The position numbers and the translations under genes were made by a program. 64,000 bases of DNA from Azolla caroliniana. Taxonomy: Eukaryota; Polypodiophyta. How positions within the stretch are numbered: the first letter of the stretch is position 1; each line of letters starts with the position of its first letter. The notes beneath the pieces are model-generated. The model was not told where the DNA came from. It saw only the letters and a program-made list of their open reading frames with translations, and made no database searches. This document shows positions 30,356-41,963 of the stretch, in pieces. The DNA lies in the NCBI GenBank assembly GCA_043228905.1, contig JBHGNT010000002.1, positions 22,568,001 through 22,632,000 of the forward strand. Reading direction: 5' to 3'.

Positions 30356-33300
30356 ATGGCGGAAGTTGTTGCTCCTTCTCCTTCTCCTGCTCCTGCTCCT
30401 GCGTCTGCCGTTTCTGTGGCTTCTTCAGACCCAGCTCCCCGCCTCGTCGATGGTAATGAGATCCATGAGCCTCTCAAGAAGCATCCTTTGGAGCACTCGT
30501 GGACGATCTGGTTCGACAACACGGGGAAAACTAAGCAGAGTAGCTGGGGAAGTGCTCTTCGCTCTGTCTACACCTTCTCCAACGTTGAAGATTTCTGGTG
30601 GTACGTCCTTCCTCTCCCTGATTCCTTCCTTCTCCTTCGCCTTTCTGCACGTTTCTTCCCTTTCTTTCTTTATTTACTCTGTATTTATTTATTTCTGTAT
30701 CGCTCTGTTCTTTTTTATTGCTGTGAATGTGCACCCGAAAGAAATAGAAAACAAACGAGAGAAGCAGAGAATCACATAAGAAAGAGAGAGAATCATGTAA
30801 GAAATAATGGAAGAGAATCATATACGAAAGGAAGTAATGTTAGCAATATAAAGAGAATCGTTAGGAAGGAAGGAAGAAAGAAACACTCAGTTTGTGGTGC
30901 AAGAATTGATCATTGAAATGGAAAGAAGATTACCGAAAATCCATAGGAAGAAAAACGAAGAGAATTGGGTAAGAAGGCACTCGGTTTGTGAGGAAAGAAA
31001 GAAAAATATCATATATGAAGAAAACACTTGATTCGTGGCTCAAGAAATGTTCAATGAGAAGGAACGAAGAAGAAATTATCATATAAAAGAACTTTCTGCT
31101 CGTGGTGCAAGATATTATCTGTGAGTGGAAAGAAGAGAATCTCACATAAAAGAAAGAGCCGAAGAATGAAGAAGAAAGAGAATCCATAGAAAGAAATACA
31201 GAGGAAGAAAATCACTTATGAGAGAAGGGATCAAAGAAAGAAGAAAGTTAAACCATTGAAAGAAAGAGGAAGAGAATCATCTCCTAAAGAAATACTCAGT
31301 TTGTGTGTAAAAAAGGATATATGATGCAGTGTGTAGCATATAAAACAACTTGCTGTTTGAGTTGCAAGAAGGAAAGAATTGCAGTGAAAGAGAAAGAAAA
31401 GAAAGGAAGGAAGAAGGAGTCTCACATGTACAAAACATTTAGGTTGTGGTGCAAGAAATGATCTATAACACGGAAGTAGAAGAGAATCATATATATGAGA
31501 AAAAGGCGAGTGTGTATTGTGAGAAATGATGTATGAGGGCAAAATCTTCATAGTTTTGAAGACTCTACGATAGTTTTATATTAAGGTATCTTTGAGCCAA
31601 AGTTCTGAATTGCATGTTGATGATGCTTCTCTTATTGATTTTGCCTTGCAGTTTGTACAACAATGTTGTTCAGCCGAGCCGTCTAATCCAGGGAACAGAT
31701 TTTCATTGCTTTAAGGAAGGCATCTCTCCACAATGGGAGGATCCAAAATGTAGCAATGGTGGAAAATGGACAATTGTTTGCAATCGTGGAAAGCTTATCG
31801 ACTCATATTGGCTTGATACGGTATTTCACGACTTAAAACTTATTTAGAGACAGAGAGAAGAAGAGGAGTGAGTGAGATTATATCAATGTATTTGGAGGGA
31901 ATAAAATGACCAGTCACAGGGAGAGGGTTCCAATTGGGCTATAGTTGACATGGCTTGAGTAAACTGGTTGGAGTCTGTGAGGTTTTTTGTTCAATGTGGG
32001 TTTGTATTTGAGGAAAAAGTGATATGGTGTGACAGAGATGTGTGAATAGGGATTTGAACCCATTAATTGTGTTAATAACTTATCACTATAGTGAACCTGT
32101 TATGAGAGAGAGAGAGAGGAGGTTGTCTTAGTGTATTGGAAGAGCCAAAAAGAGAACAATGACTTATGCAATGTTTTTCACATTTACCATGAAACACTTT
32201 AAGAGCTGAAATTGAATTGAGATTTCATATGTATCTCATTTACTAAATTGAGATAACATAGGGTTAGTGGTCATTTCTTGGATTTACTTTTTCCAGGTTA
32301 TGTTCATGTCAGAATTGTAACTCGTAAGAAGCATACAAGCCCCCCCCCCCCCCCCTCCCTTCCCCCAAACAAATGACCACCACCACGATTGTATTTAGGG
32401 CCACCTCTGATTGCTTTTGGATCTTGTTGATTACATGAAGATTAGAAGATCGGGATCTCGCCTCATTGATATCACCCTATGGGATGTCATGGAATCTACA
32501 ATTTAGTCTCGAGTCTCTTGATCATAATGATTTATGAATGCACATCCATGCATGCTTATGGATTCAATCACCAAAACTTTATTTGCCAGTTCTTAGTTGA
32601 CATTCATCCTGCTTTTAATTCTTCAATTTAGATCAATCTTACTTCGTTCCTTTGCGTCGAAATGATGATAGGTTTATAAGACATGTGCAAATGACTTGTC
32701 CTTGAATAATTGGACATTTACGACCACAAGGAATGAGCATGGTATTCTCTACTTGTATAGTTATGGGATCAATATCCGTCAAAATAAACGCAAAGCCTTT
32801 GTTTCTTATCCCTCCTAGATGAGAGCTTCACACCTCTCCAGGGTTCAGTGTATTCATGGCATCAAACACATAGCTCCAGGTATTGTTGACAATGGAAATG
32901 GTATCCACCATTTACTTCAAGATGTTCTTAGCTTTGTAGTTTGGTAAAGACGGTGACAGCCCTAAGCTTATTTGATACAAACCTAACTTGGACTGGATAA
33001 TGTATTGGAAAGTCTCATTGTGTGCTATGTAAATGGTGTAAAGAGGGATCTAGGGTAGCATGTGGTTGAGAAGGATGCTCAATGTTCCAGCATGGAGTTG
33101 TGCACTATGGGCCCAGTCGAATGTAAAGAAGTGTCAAGCCTTGATTGTAGGCTAGGATTGCACAAAGTTGTAAATCACTTTATGGTTTGATGTCTCTTAT
33201 GGGACACAGTCCTACAATTGTTATGCCTTGTCTTCAGATGCAAGCCCAGGGTAGTCTGGTTGTAAATGCCATCAAAGACATCAGTTAGAAGAAAGAAGAC

Positions 33301-35153
33301 TTGGTACAGGCCGCTTAGCTGATTCAAAATGAGTACAAAGAAGTCTAATTAGGACCCCTATCTGAAATTTCAGATATCATACCATCATTCATATTGCATC
33401 CTAAAACCTAGAAAGTATGGTACACCTAAGATGAAATTTTCAGCATTTAAATAGTCCCCACGGTTTGGTCCTATATTCATGCTTAAAATGTTCAGAATAA
33501 AAAATTAATGGAAATGACATATTAGGAATATTAGTTTCTTATATGTCTGAAAAAATTATATCAGGAAAACTCTGCCTTGCATAGGTTGCAGCAGATAAGA
33601 CAAATTTACTCCTACAACAATTAAAATGATAACCAGAAGAAAAAATGCAACTATCTCAATATTTACACAACTTAAAGTTTCAACACATAACCATGATGTT
33701 TTGTGAATTTCTAGTAGATTAATGGCATCTGGGAGGAATTCAGTGATCAGTGTTCTTCGTTTCTAAGTTTTTGTCTGGCATGGTTTGACCTCTTATTTTT
33801 ATCCTGATTCCCTGTTGATTAATGGTGTCTGGAAGGGATTTACTGTCCTTCCATGCTAAGTTTTTATCTGTCATGGTGTGACCTCTTATTCTTATACTAG
33901 TAAGATGGTTCATTGGTTTCTTTATATGAACTAATGAAGATGATTTAATTTGTGTAGCTTTTGGCTTTAATTGGAGAACAATTTGTTGAAGGGGATGAAA
34001 TATGTGGCGTTGTTGTGAGTATAAGAGCCAGACAAGACAGGATTTCTTTGTGGACCAAGACGGCATCCAATGAGGCTGCACAGGTATGCTAACTACTTCC
34101 ATAAGGATTTGGCAAGATGAAAAATGGCCCACGAAGAGCTTTGAAGTTAATAAAGGTAGCCATTTGATTATCCAGAACAGATTTCTAGAGTATATCTTTT
34201 TTTATACCAATGGCCATTGGAATGAAACAGTAGTTAATATGAACCCTGAACAAATCATTCGTTCTGGGACATTTTAAGAGTTTCAATTTGCATTTTAGTT
34301 CTATTCTAAATGAACAGTTTACGAGTCTCAAGTAGAGACTAATTTGCAAAATTGAATGGAGTCAAAGCTTGTTTTAATACACATTGCTTTCTCCAGATAA
34401 AATAATGAATTATTAGTTAATATTAGGGTTTACGTTATTAGATGAATGGCTGAGAACCATTATTGAATGATCATTTCCTAATTTTCTTGTACTTCTATAT
34501 ATACTTGTAGATATGGTATGTAATTTTTCATAAATGTCTCTGCTTGCTTCTTCATGTGTGTCTCTGCCTATCCCTCTTGAGAGGAAAAACACCAATATGC
34601 CCTTAACTTTCTAAGGATTTACCAGGATATATCACGGCATCATTTGAAAATTACTTTTTAAACTTGTATCTTTCATTTATCATTAGCTAATTTGTAATTC
34701 ATGACAAAAATTAGATTGATGACAATTAGAATGGTTAATAAACGATTTTAATCACCAATAATGGAATTTCATGTAATTTATAAATATCTAGGGTATATTG
34801 GTGAGGTCTAGTAGTGTTTTCCCTTTGTAAAGTGAGAGACCTATTTTATTTTTACGAGAACAAAATTTTGAAAAGTAAACTGTGTCTCAAAGGCTAGATG
34901 TTATCGCATATGATTACAGTGATGCTAATGTTGATTACTCTCTTTTCAGATGAGCATTGGCAAGCAGTGGAAAGAATTCCTAGATTACAGTGATAGTATC
35001 GGTTTCATTGCTCACGTAAGTTGTTCTTGAATGTCTTAATTTTACATTCTTGTTATACACAATGCGATCCAATTGGGAGTGATGGCGAGCAACATAATTT
35101 TACAGGAGGATGCCAAAAAAGCTGGGAAAGTCAACACAAGATACACGACCTAA
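30356..35153 (+). CDS. eIF4E: Translation initiation factor eIF4E, five exons, 217 aa
   Basis: Exons: 30356-30600, 31652-31820, 33958-34083, 34950-35015, 35106-35153; 654 bases, all GT-AG, in frame. The protein binds the mRNA 5' cap and eIF4G. Visible blocks: an Ala/Pro-rich N-terminus, [12 protein letters not shown], the cap-binding tryptophans in S-S-W-G (W64) and P-Q-W-E-D-P (W110-E111), [25 protein letters not shown], and [18 protein letters not shown]. Length and five-exon structure match canonical plant eIF4E rather than eIF(iso)4E; D-F-W-C-L-Y-N-N and the C-terminal E-D-A-K-K-A-G-K also fit eIF4E. Variants of this gene are known to give recessive potyvirus resistance in crops. No damage seen. 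Confidence 0.95.
30745..31510. repeat. Purine-rich degenerate repeats in eIF4E intron 1
   Basis: Roughly five to six diverged copies of a unit with a GAAAGAAAGAGAATCAT block followed by CACTCAGTTTGTGGTGCAAG-like text (near 30888, 30979, 31030, 31096, 31295, 31443), spaced about 55-200 bp. The transcript strand would be strongly purine-biased here. Confidence 0.65.
31821..33957. other. eIF4E intron 2 (2.1 kb), no element recognised
   Basis: Contains GA microsatellite at 32104-32119 and a poly-C run at 32341-32355. No reading frame with a known domain was seen. Confidence 0.5.
34581..34822. mobile_element. MITE-like element in eIF4E intron 3
   Basis: Imperfect terminal inverted repeats: GGAAAAACACCAATATGCCC at the left and, on the other strand at the right, GGGAAAACACTACTAGACC...CCAATATACCC. 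About 240 bp, no ORF, and no clear target duplication. The ends resemble those of the element at 27299-27609. Confidence 0.45.
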
Positions 35154-36530
35154 GAATCAGCATAATAATAATTAATATTTTTAAGTATGAGGAACAATCA
35201 CTTGTAAACAGAGATGTTGGTTTTTTTTGCTTATGATTTTGAGAACTGCTCAAAGTTTTCAAAACTTGACTGTGATGAACTATTCAAAAGAAAATTTTCC
35301 ATGGACTAAAAGTCTTTGTACTAGGTGAGTAAATTTGCAATTAATTTTTCCTCTTCGTTTACAAACTTTTGTGTAGTCTCATACAGATATTGGGCTTTTG
35401 GAGAGATGATTGCCTAGTTAAAAGACAAGTGATTTCAGTTACAACTCACTAGATAACACTTACTGAGCCCATTGCTAAGCATTTTTTCTAAACCAAAACA
35501 GGATTGAACTCTATCTTAAATAATTAAGCACTCATAAATGACTTACATTATCTTAAATGGCTCGCTTTTATGGCAAGTGCTCTTGTTCGGTTTATCTTTT
35601 TGGATAGAGTATACAAAGAATATGTGTGGGAAGGTAGAAAGTTGAAAGGTACAATGCTTCATAGTATCAGATGAGAATGTTTGATTTAGGTAATAGTAAT
35701 AATGTTGAAATGTCAGAATGAGAGGAAAGAAACATGGACTTGTCATGAATGACAATAGCCACGACTGGTTTCAAATTGCAATCCAATCCACATTTTATAA
35801 AGCAGAAGGTAGTTTAACCATATGTTGGGGAAGCGCCTTTTTTATGTATTATAATTAATAATTTTTTCTTTTCTCTTAATGAAGATTTCCTATATTTTCG
35901 TGTACATCTAAATTTGCTTTATGTGTTCAGTTAACTACTCCTGCATTTTACATTTCAAAAAATCTGAATTACATTAAAATGATATCATGTTTGGAGCTAT
36001 TGCAAAGGATAATTGTGAAAATCCTATGTTTATCCTTCTGAAAATTTACAAAGTATGTCTATTTATGTGTGCAGACTTTCAATGGCTGAATGCCTAAATT
36101 TTCAAAGACTTAGTAAAGTATTGGCTGCTTTAGGACCTTGGGCTTTAATAGATGTGAAAGACTGGCCAAAGTTTTTTTAGTTTGAGGTTTTGAATCCCAT
36201 TAAATTTCCCCAATTGTTGGTATTTGGTAAATCCATGAGGCTCCTTATTTATGGAGCTATCCATTAGGTAACTAAATGATGTTAAAATCTACAATATCAA
36301 AATATTATGTTACATATAAAATAAGTCAAATATCATTTTCATCTCTTTGTCTTTAGTGTACATGGTTATAGGGGTTGCCTTCACAATATTATTTACAAGC
36401 GAAATAAATGGACGATTGTTATTATCTCTTGGTCATGTAGCTACTTCTTACATCTCTTGGTCATACACCTACTTCTTACTATGGTAACAGTCAAACTTCA
36501 AGCATGTTATTTACTTCTATTGTGATCTAA
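35154..36530. other. eIF4E 3' flank and AT-rich spacer
   Basis: Likely 3' UTR at the left, then AT-rich DNA with no recognisable gene. Confidence 0.45.
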
Positions 36531-36531
36531 C

Positions 36532-36557
36532 ATTATTATTATTATTATTATTATTAT
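36532..36557. repeat. (ATT)n microsatellite
   Basis: Eight uninterrupted ATT units. Confidence 0.9.
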
Positions 36558-36599
36558 AAAAATAGAATTCTTGCATTTGCATACTATGTAGTTCTAGGT

Positions 36600-39060
36600 A
36601 ACGTGTTATGCTATGTTTCAAAATATGAATAGCCAATAAGTGCCAAATTGATATGTTGAATCCAACGAAATGTCCTTTATGGCTTCCTAAAAGGCCTCAA
36701 ACTTATTCGACTAGCTCAAATCAAAAGAGTGAAGTATTCGATAGAAGGTCTAGATAGAAAAGTACTGCTTTCTTGTGAAAGTACTCCTCTCCTTCAAAGT
36801 TGTTGGTCTTTGTGGGATTGAACCATCGAAAAGCTGGATACTCATAGAAGGCGAACAAGAAGTTTTCAAACTACCAGCCAGGGTGGACAACTACGTTGGA
36901 CATTGTTTTCGTTTTTAGATGTGGTCTTCTACCTGGTAAAGGTGTTAGTGACAAGGCTGAGTTAGCAGTATCTTGATAAATGCCAAAGCTTATATTTGGT
37001 CTTGTTTTTTATAATATATATTTGTGGAGATGAAACAATATTATGTACTATTTGTATACTGCCTCCGGGCCTTTTATTAATACCAATGGAGCATATGTTT
37101 TATCGAGAGAAAAAAAGTAGTCTTTTGCAATAGGCTTGGTGATGCCTTCTAAGTGAACTTCCACTTTGCGAACAAGTAACTGTGTCAACCCTAGATCATA
37201 GTTAGGCTTTGTCAAAGGATTCAACTTGTACAATCTGTGAGAACCCTTTATCAAAGGAACCGTACTGTCACATATTAGCTAAGTTTTTGATAAATCCCAT
37301 ATCAAATTATTGGTAATAGAATTTCTTTCTTTTTGCCTATTATTGCATTTAGAAGTTATCCCAAATGGACAAGAATCCAATGTTTGGTCAAGTCAGATCT
37401 AAGATACAAATTCCAATATGGTGTGCATCATGCATGCATCTAATCTACGTGGGCTACAAGCGAACCGCTTGCATTCCACAAGCAAAATCAATCTGCAAAT
37501 TCAAGAGCACACGAAAGTAGTTTCTAGGAAAGCTCAACTAAAAAGCACCCATTTTTTAAAGATAAGAAAGTACTTAATGTTTGAAAGTACTTAAAATACA
37601 AGGGCACATAAAAGTTTGTTGGTAGATTTGGCATGCTTAACTATAGAGGACAGTTTAAACATCATTTCTATTAATATGTCGTGATAAGTAGTGTTTTTTT
37701 TGTTTAAAAAAAATGTCATGACTCACGACCAACTTAGATTACGTGTCTTCCAAATGTCTACGCAAGTAATATTATTTCCTTTATTTTTAATTGATATGGT
37801 TACAAAAGCTCGAGTGTCATGACTATAACATGTCTTTCAAAACCATTTTGAATACTATGTATTCCTTTGATTGGTGTTGATGGTGACATGTAACTCTCCT
37901 TTTGGTTATGTGGTGGATGGTTATAACACAATGTAGTCTCTTCCATTGACTACAAATTGTAGCTTGTACATTTTGTTCCTATTTGAGATTTGAGATTTGA
38001 GATTTTGAAATTTGTTCTTATTGGATGTATATGAGCTCCAAGGCAACTTTAGTTTTTTATCTAATAATTGTAGCTTTTTTCCAAACAATATCCCAAGCTC
38101 CCCTTTCATTGCCTTCAAAATGAGTTTTGAAACTATTCCTTATCTACCCTCCTTCATGTAATAGTGTCGTAATCTAGGTTTGTTATTGAGTTAATTATTT
38201 AATCTTAGTTCCTTTCCTTTGTTGACATTAAACTATCCTTGTGTTGTTTTTACTTTGTTTAGTTTATATTGTAGCCTCCTTTTCAAATTATGGTAAATTC
38301 AATCTCTCAAATAATGAGCAACAACTATAACTAGTGACTTTTAGCATACATGAATGCATGCATTTACCTTGTTTGTGTCTAGAATGCCAATGCCTATTCT
38401 CTTTTTCTCGATAAAATGGGCAAAGAAACATGATAAAAGGAGCTTGGTCAAGCCAATTTACACTACATAACATGTTACCTATCACCCAGTACATCATAAT
38501 GGAAGAGACTTGACTCCACGGAAAAAGTCTTTATTGTTTCTTTGTAGATTGAAAAATGTCCTTGGAATGTAGGGCAAAACCTTGGTAGACATAACAACTA
38601 ATAGGGAAAAGTACCAAGATACCCCTGGAAGTTCGTCTATTTACCAGAATGCCCCTAAATAATAATCTATTAACTCCCTATGAGCAAGTGGGATGTATGT
38701 AAAAAGTGCATCACAATTTCTCCTATAAGTTTGGAAGTTGTGTTGGGTCTACTCTTATATCCTCTATTGGGCTTATACATAGATAAGATAGAAGCTTTCA
38801 TTCTGATTGTAGCACAAAGTGAATAATTCTCTTCATTGTCTTTGGGAAAACTCTTAGTTATACTAATTCTTTAGACGGTTAGTGTGATTCATGCTCTTTC
38901 AAATATGTTAGGCATCAAGGTTCTCCACAATCATAATTGGGGCACGATGTTATTTGATCGTAGATTAGGCAAGTCATTTACGAATCCAAATGCAATCTCA
39001 AAAACCTCCATAAATGGTTGACAATGGGTCAACATTTCATTGGTAATTCAATACGTTCTA
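36600..39060. other. Intergenic region, possible unrecognised relics
   Basis: The minus strand at 37048-37254 has a 68-codon ORF (L-L-V-R-K-V-E-V-H-L-E-G-I-T-K-P) that looks protein-like but is not one I recognise. At 38594-38660 a GGGAAAAGTACCAAGATACC start resembles the MITE-like ends elsewhere, without a matching right end. Nothing else supported. Confidence 0.35.
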
Positions 39061-39298
39061 TATGTGGTGTAGGTTTAGGGAGGTAATATACCCTCTTTTA
39101 GATGGAACAACATTGAGAAAATAAAAACGATATTTCTATATTGTGATATTTCTGTTTAGATGATTCTTCTTGAAACAAATGAGAGATCTGCATTGAGAAA
39201 CCTATAGTGAAGTGATTGGATGCACCATCCAACCACATCTTCGCAACCCTATACCATTTAATGCAAGGAGGACAATCATTCTCTTCCATATTCATAGT

Positions 39299-39440
39299 CA
39301 TGACCTCAAAATCAAGGCTGGAACTTGGCAAGAACTAGATAGGGTGCATTGTATTGGCACACTTTGTCCTAATTGAGAGATTGAAGTTGAGGAGCATCTC
39401 ACATTTCTTTCTGAAGCATTCATGACTACCTGACAAACTT
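39299..39440 (+). pseudogene. Possible LINE C-terminal zinc-finger relic
   Basis: The plus-strand frame reads H-D-L-K-I-K-A-G-T-W-Q-E-L-D-R-V and then G-T-L-C-P-N-stop-E-I-E-V-E-E-H-L-T-F-L. The arrangement G-x-W...C-x-x-C-x(n)-E-x-E-H resembles the region after the RT domain of non-LTR elements. Several stops are present. This is weak and depends on pattern only. Confidence 0.3.
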
Positions 39441-41430
39441 TCACACCATCAATTATTGCACCCATCAATTTCACACGACTTCCTTGAGTTGGACACACTA
39501 ACCCGTATCTCTTAGGCATATATTATGTATACTCTACTTATACATAGATGTGAGTCATGACCTTAAAAAGTTGCATACATGACATCTATTGAAATGATAT
39601 TCACTAATTTGTGCATCTGAAAACATTTCTGACTAACTACACGAATTTACTAGATGCCACTAATTGTATGACCTTCTATTTGGCATCGTCCAATTACATT
39701 GGAAGCAAGTAAAACTTTCAATAATTTGAGTTTCGAATGATTGTAGTTCTTGTGCATGAAGGGTTGGGGACATGGAGTGCATTGGTTTGATGCCTTGCTA
39801 CATTAATTGGTGTATCATGCTTTTTAGCAATACCAATGTATTAAGATATGTTGTATCGATCTTTAAAAGTTAAAACCATCTTATGATTTGAACAAACAAG
39901 CCATAGTCACCTATATAGGCTGGAGCCCATCCCATGTGTGTTGTCTTTCTCCACAATTGCTTCCATGTGACTTTGCTCATATCCTCTTTGATCTGATGCA
40001 TTGTGTTGGGACACTCGCAAGGAGACAATAAATTGGACATGTTTTGTTTCCAACAATGTCACGAATCTAATCATCACACGCTACTACTCTGCTCCACCAT
40101 CTATCATCATCGATTTTGTTTCCCCTAGAATTTCAACACTCGCCAGTCTTTGTACGCACTCTTTTTTGAATCACAGTGTGCACTCTTAATGGAAACATTG
40201 AATAATAAATTTCGTGAACATCAATAGTCACTTAAGAACTCCATATCGAACATGTGAAAATGTTTCACTTTGGTCCTATACGTTTATTTGACATCTAAGG
40301 ACAATAATAATCTCTCTCTCTAGGTACATTCCCATGGCACATAAATCCTTGGTTGGAAGACCCCACTATCATCTATGCTTTAATTCTTCTTGAATGGTAC
40401 ATTCTTAGCTTGATTCTTCCATGGAACAAATTATGGCTCTACTCCCTCCCTCCCTCCCTCCCTCCCTCCCTCTCTCTCCATGAAGGAAAATAGATGCTTG
40501 ACATCTCCATGTGGTTCCAAAAAAGGGATGCACATCACCTCCTAAAAGTTCAAAGGACCCTACCAACACCGATGAGTTTTTCTTCAAATGACATGGTCCT
40601 AAAGAAACATGGACAATAAATGTAAAGGACAATGTTTTGCATGGCATTTGTGAGCTTCATGTTTGCAATTTGTGAAGATGGTTTATCTTTAGAACCAATA
40701 AAATTGTCGTAGGAGAACATATTAAAAAAGTGCATGCATTTAAGGGTCAAACCCGGGAAACTCATCTCCGTGTCGATTGAACTCCAGATTTCTATAATCC
40801 TTTGTTTTCTCAACTCTACTTGCCACGCTATTAATTTTTTTCATTCACTTAATTTTTTTTCTCAAAATTCTCAAATCATATCTTTATTCTAAAAGGTTCC
40901 AACGAGGTAAATATTGTCAATGAGTTGCAATTTACAAGGTATAAAATGTAATGCATAAAGAAGCTCGAGTCACATTCTCCAAATGTGAAAGAACTCCAAT
41001 GAGCGAATTTTCGTTTCCACTTTCCAATGCATTTACGTATGCAATTCTGTTATGAGACAAGAGATACATAAATGTACTCACTCGAGCTCGTCTAACAATG
41101 CAAAACTCTTTGTCTCAGTCTCTCTCTACTAGTAACTACGAATAAATGAGATATTGGTAATGTTTAAGGTTTACCTAAGGTCCTCTAACAGAAGAAATCT
41201 ATCCTTCTTTTTGAGGCGGATAACAAGAGGGATCCTTGGAATAAAAACAAGAAAGTTGCTACGATTCGAGGGGCTACGCGAATCGAGCGCCTGCGTTGCG
41301 ACATTACTGTCGGCTTATTCTACGACATGATGTCTTTCGGAAGGGGTGGGTAAAAAGGTCGGTTTTTCGTGAACAGTGAGGGGGGCACGAAATGTTAAGA
41401 ATGAATGAGTCTAAATACATATACATATAG
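39441..41430. other. Intergenic region, no gene seen
   Basis: Only a (CCCT)n microsatellite at 40443-40472 and ordinary AT-rich DNA were recognised. Confidence 0.5.
40443..40480. repeat. (CCCT)n / (CT)n microsatellite
   Basis: Seven to eight CCCT units followed by CTCTCTCC. Confidence 0.9.

Positions 41431-41431
<1 letters not shown>

Positions 41432-41515
<84 letters not shown>
41432..41515. repeat. Long (GA)n microsatellite upstream of the TPD1-like gene
   Basis: An uninterrupted GA tract of about 84 bp (about 42 units), some 450 bp upstream of the start codon at 41964. GAGA tracts are common in plant promoters; a role here is not shown. Confidence 0.95.
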
Positions 41516-41517
<2 letters not shown>

Positions 41518-41799
41518 AAATCCCTATCAAGCCAATGCAAGGTAATACCCTTGTGTGTTTCTTAGGATTGTTGTGTAAAAGACAAGACTCACCACCCAAA
41601 GGGGTAGAGCTAGCACTTTGTGCATAACACACACACACATGTTTGTGTTGATTCATAAAGAGAAAGGAAGAAGAAGATTTGTTGTACATTACAAAAAAGC
41701 AAATTTTACCTCCTTTTATTATATACATACAACAACACTACTACTACTACTCTGTTTTCCATTCTTCATCCTCTTCCTCTTCCTCTTCCACTTCCCCTG

Positions 41800-41837
<38 letters not shown>

Positions 41838-41848
41838 GTATATGTATA
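41800..41848. repeat. (TC)n(TA)n tract upstream of the TPD1-like gene
   Basis: CT repeats run directly into TATATATATATATATATGTA. The TA tract is the only TATA-like sequence near the start codon. Confidence 0.85.
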
Positions 41849-41963
41849 TGTATGTATTTACACATTTACATATTGTTTGTTAGTTTCATTTATTTATTTT
41901 GGCTTATGGAATGATGCAGAGTTACTCTCTCCTCTGCATTCTATTCCTTTGCTTCACACCATC

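Noticed and set aside
30246-30779. 177-codon Ser-rich ORF across the eIF4E start
   Set aside because: It is translation of the CTT microsatellite in another frame; eIF4E homology fixes the frame and start at 30356.
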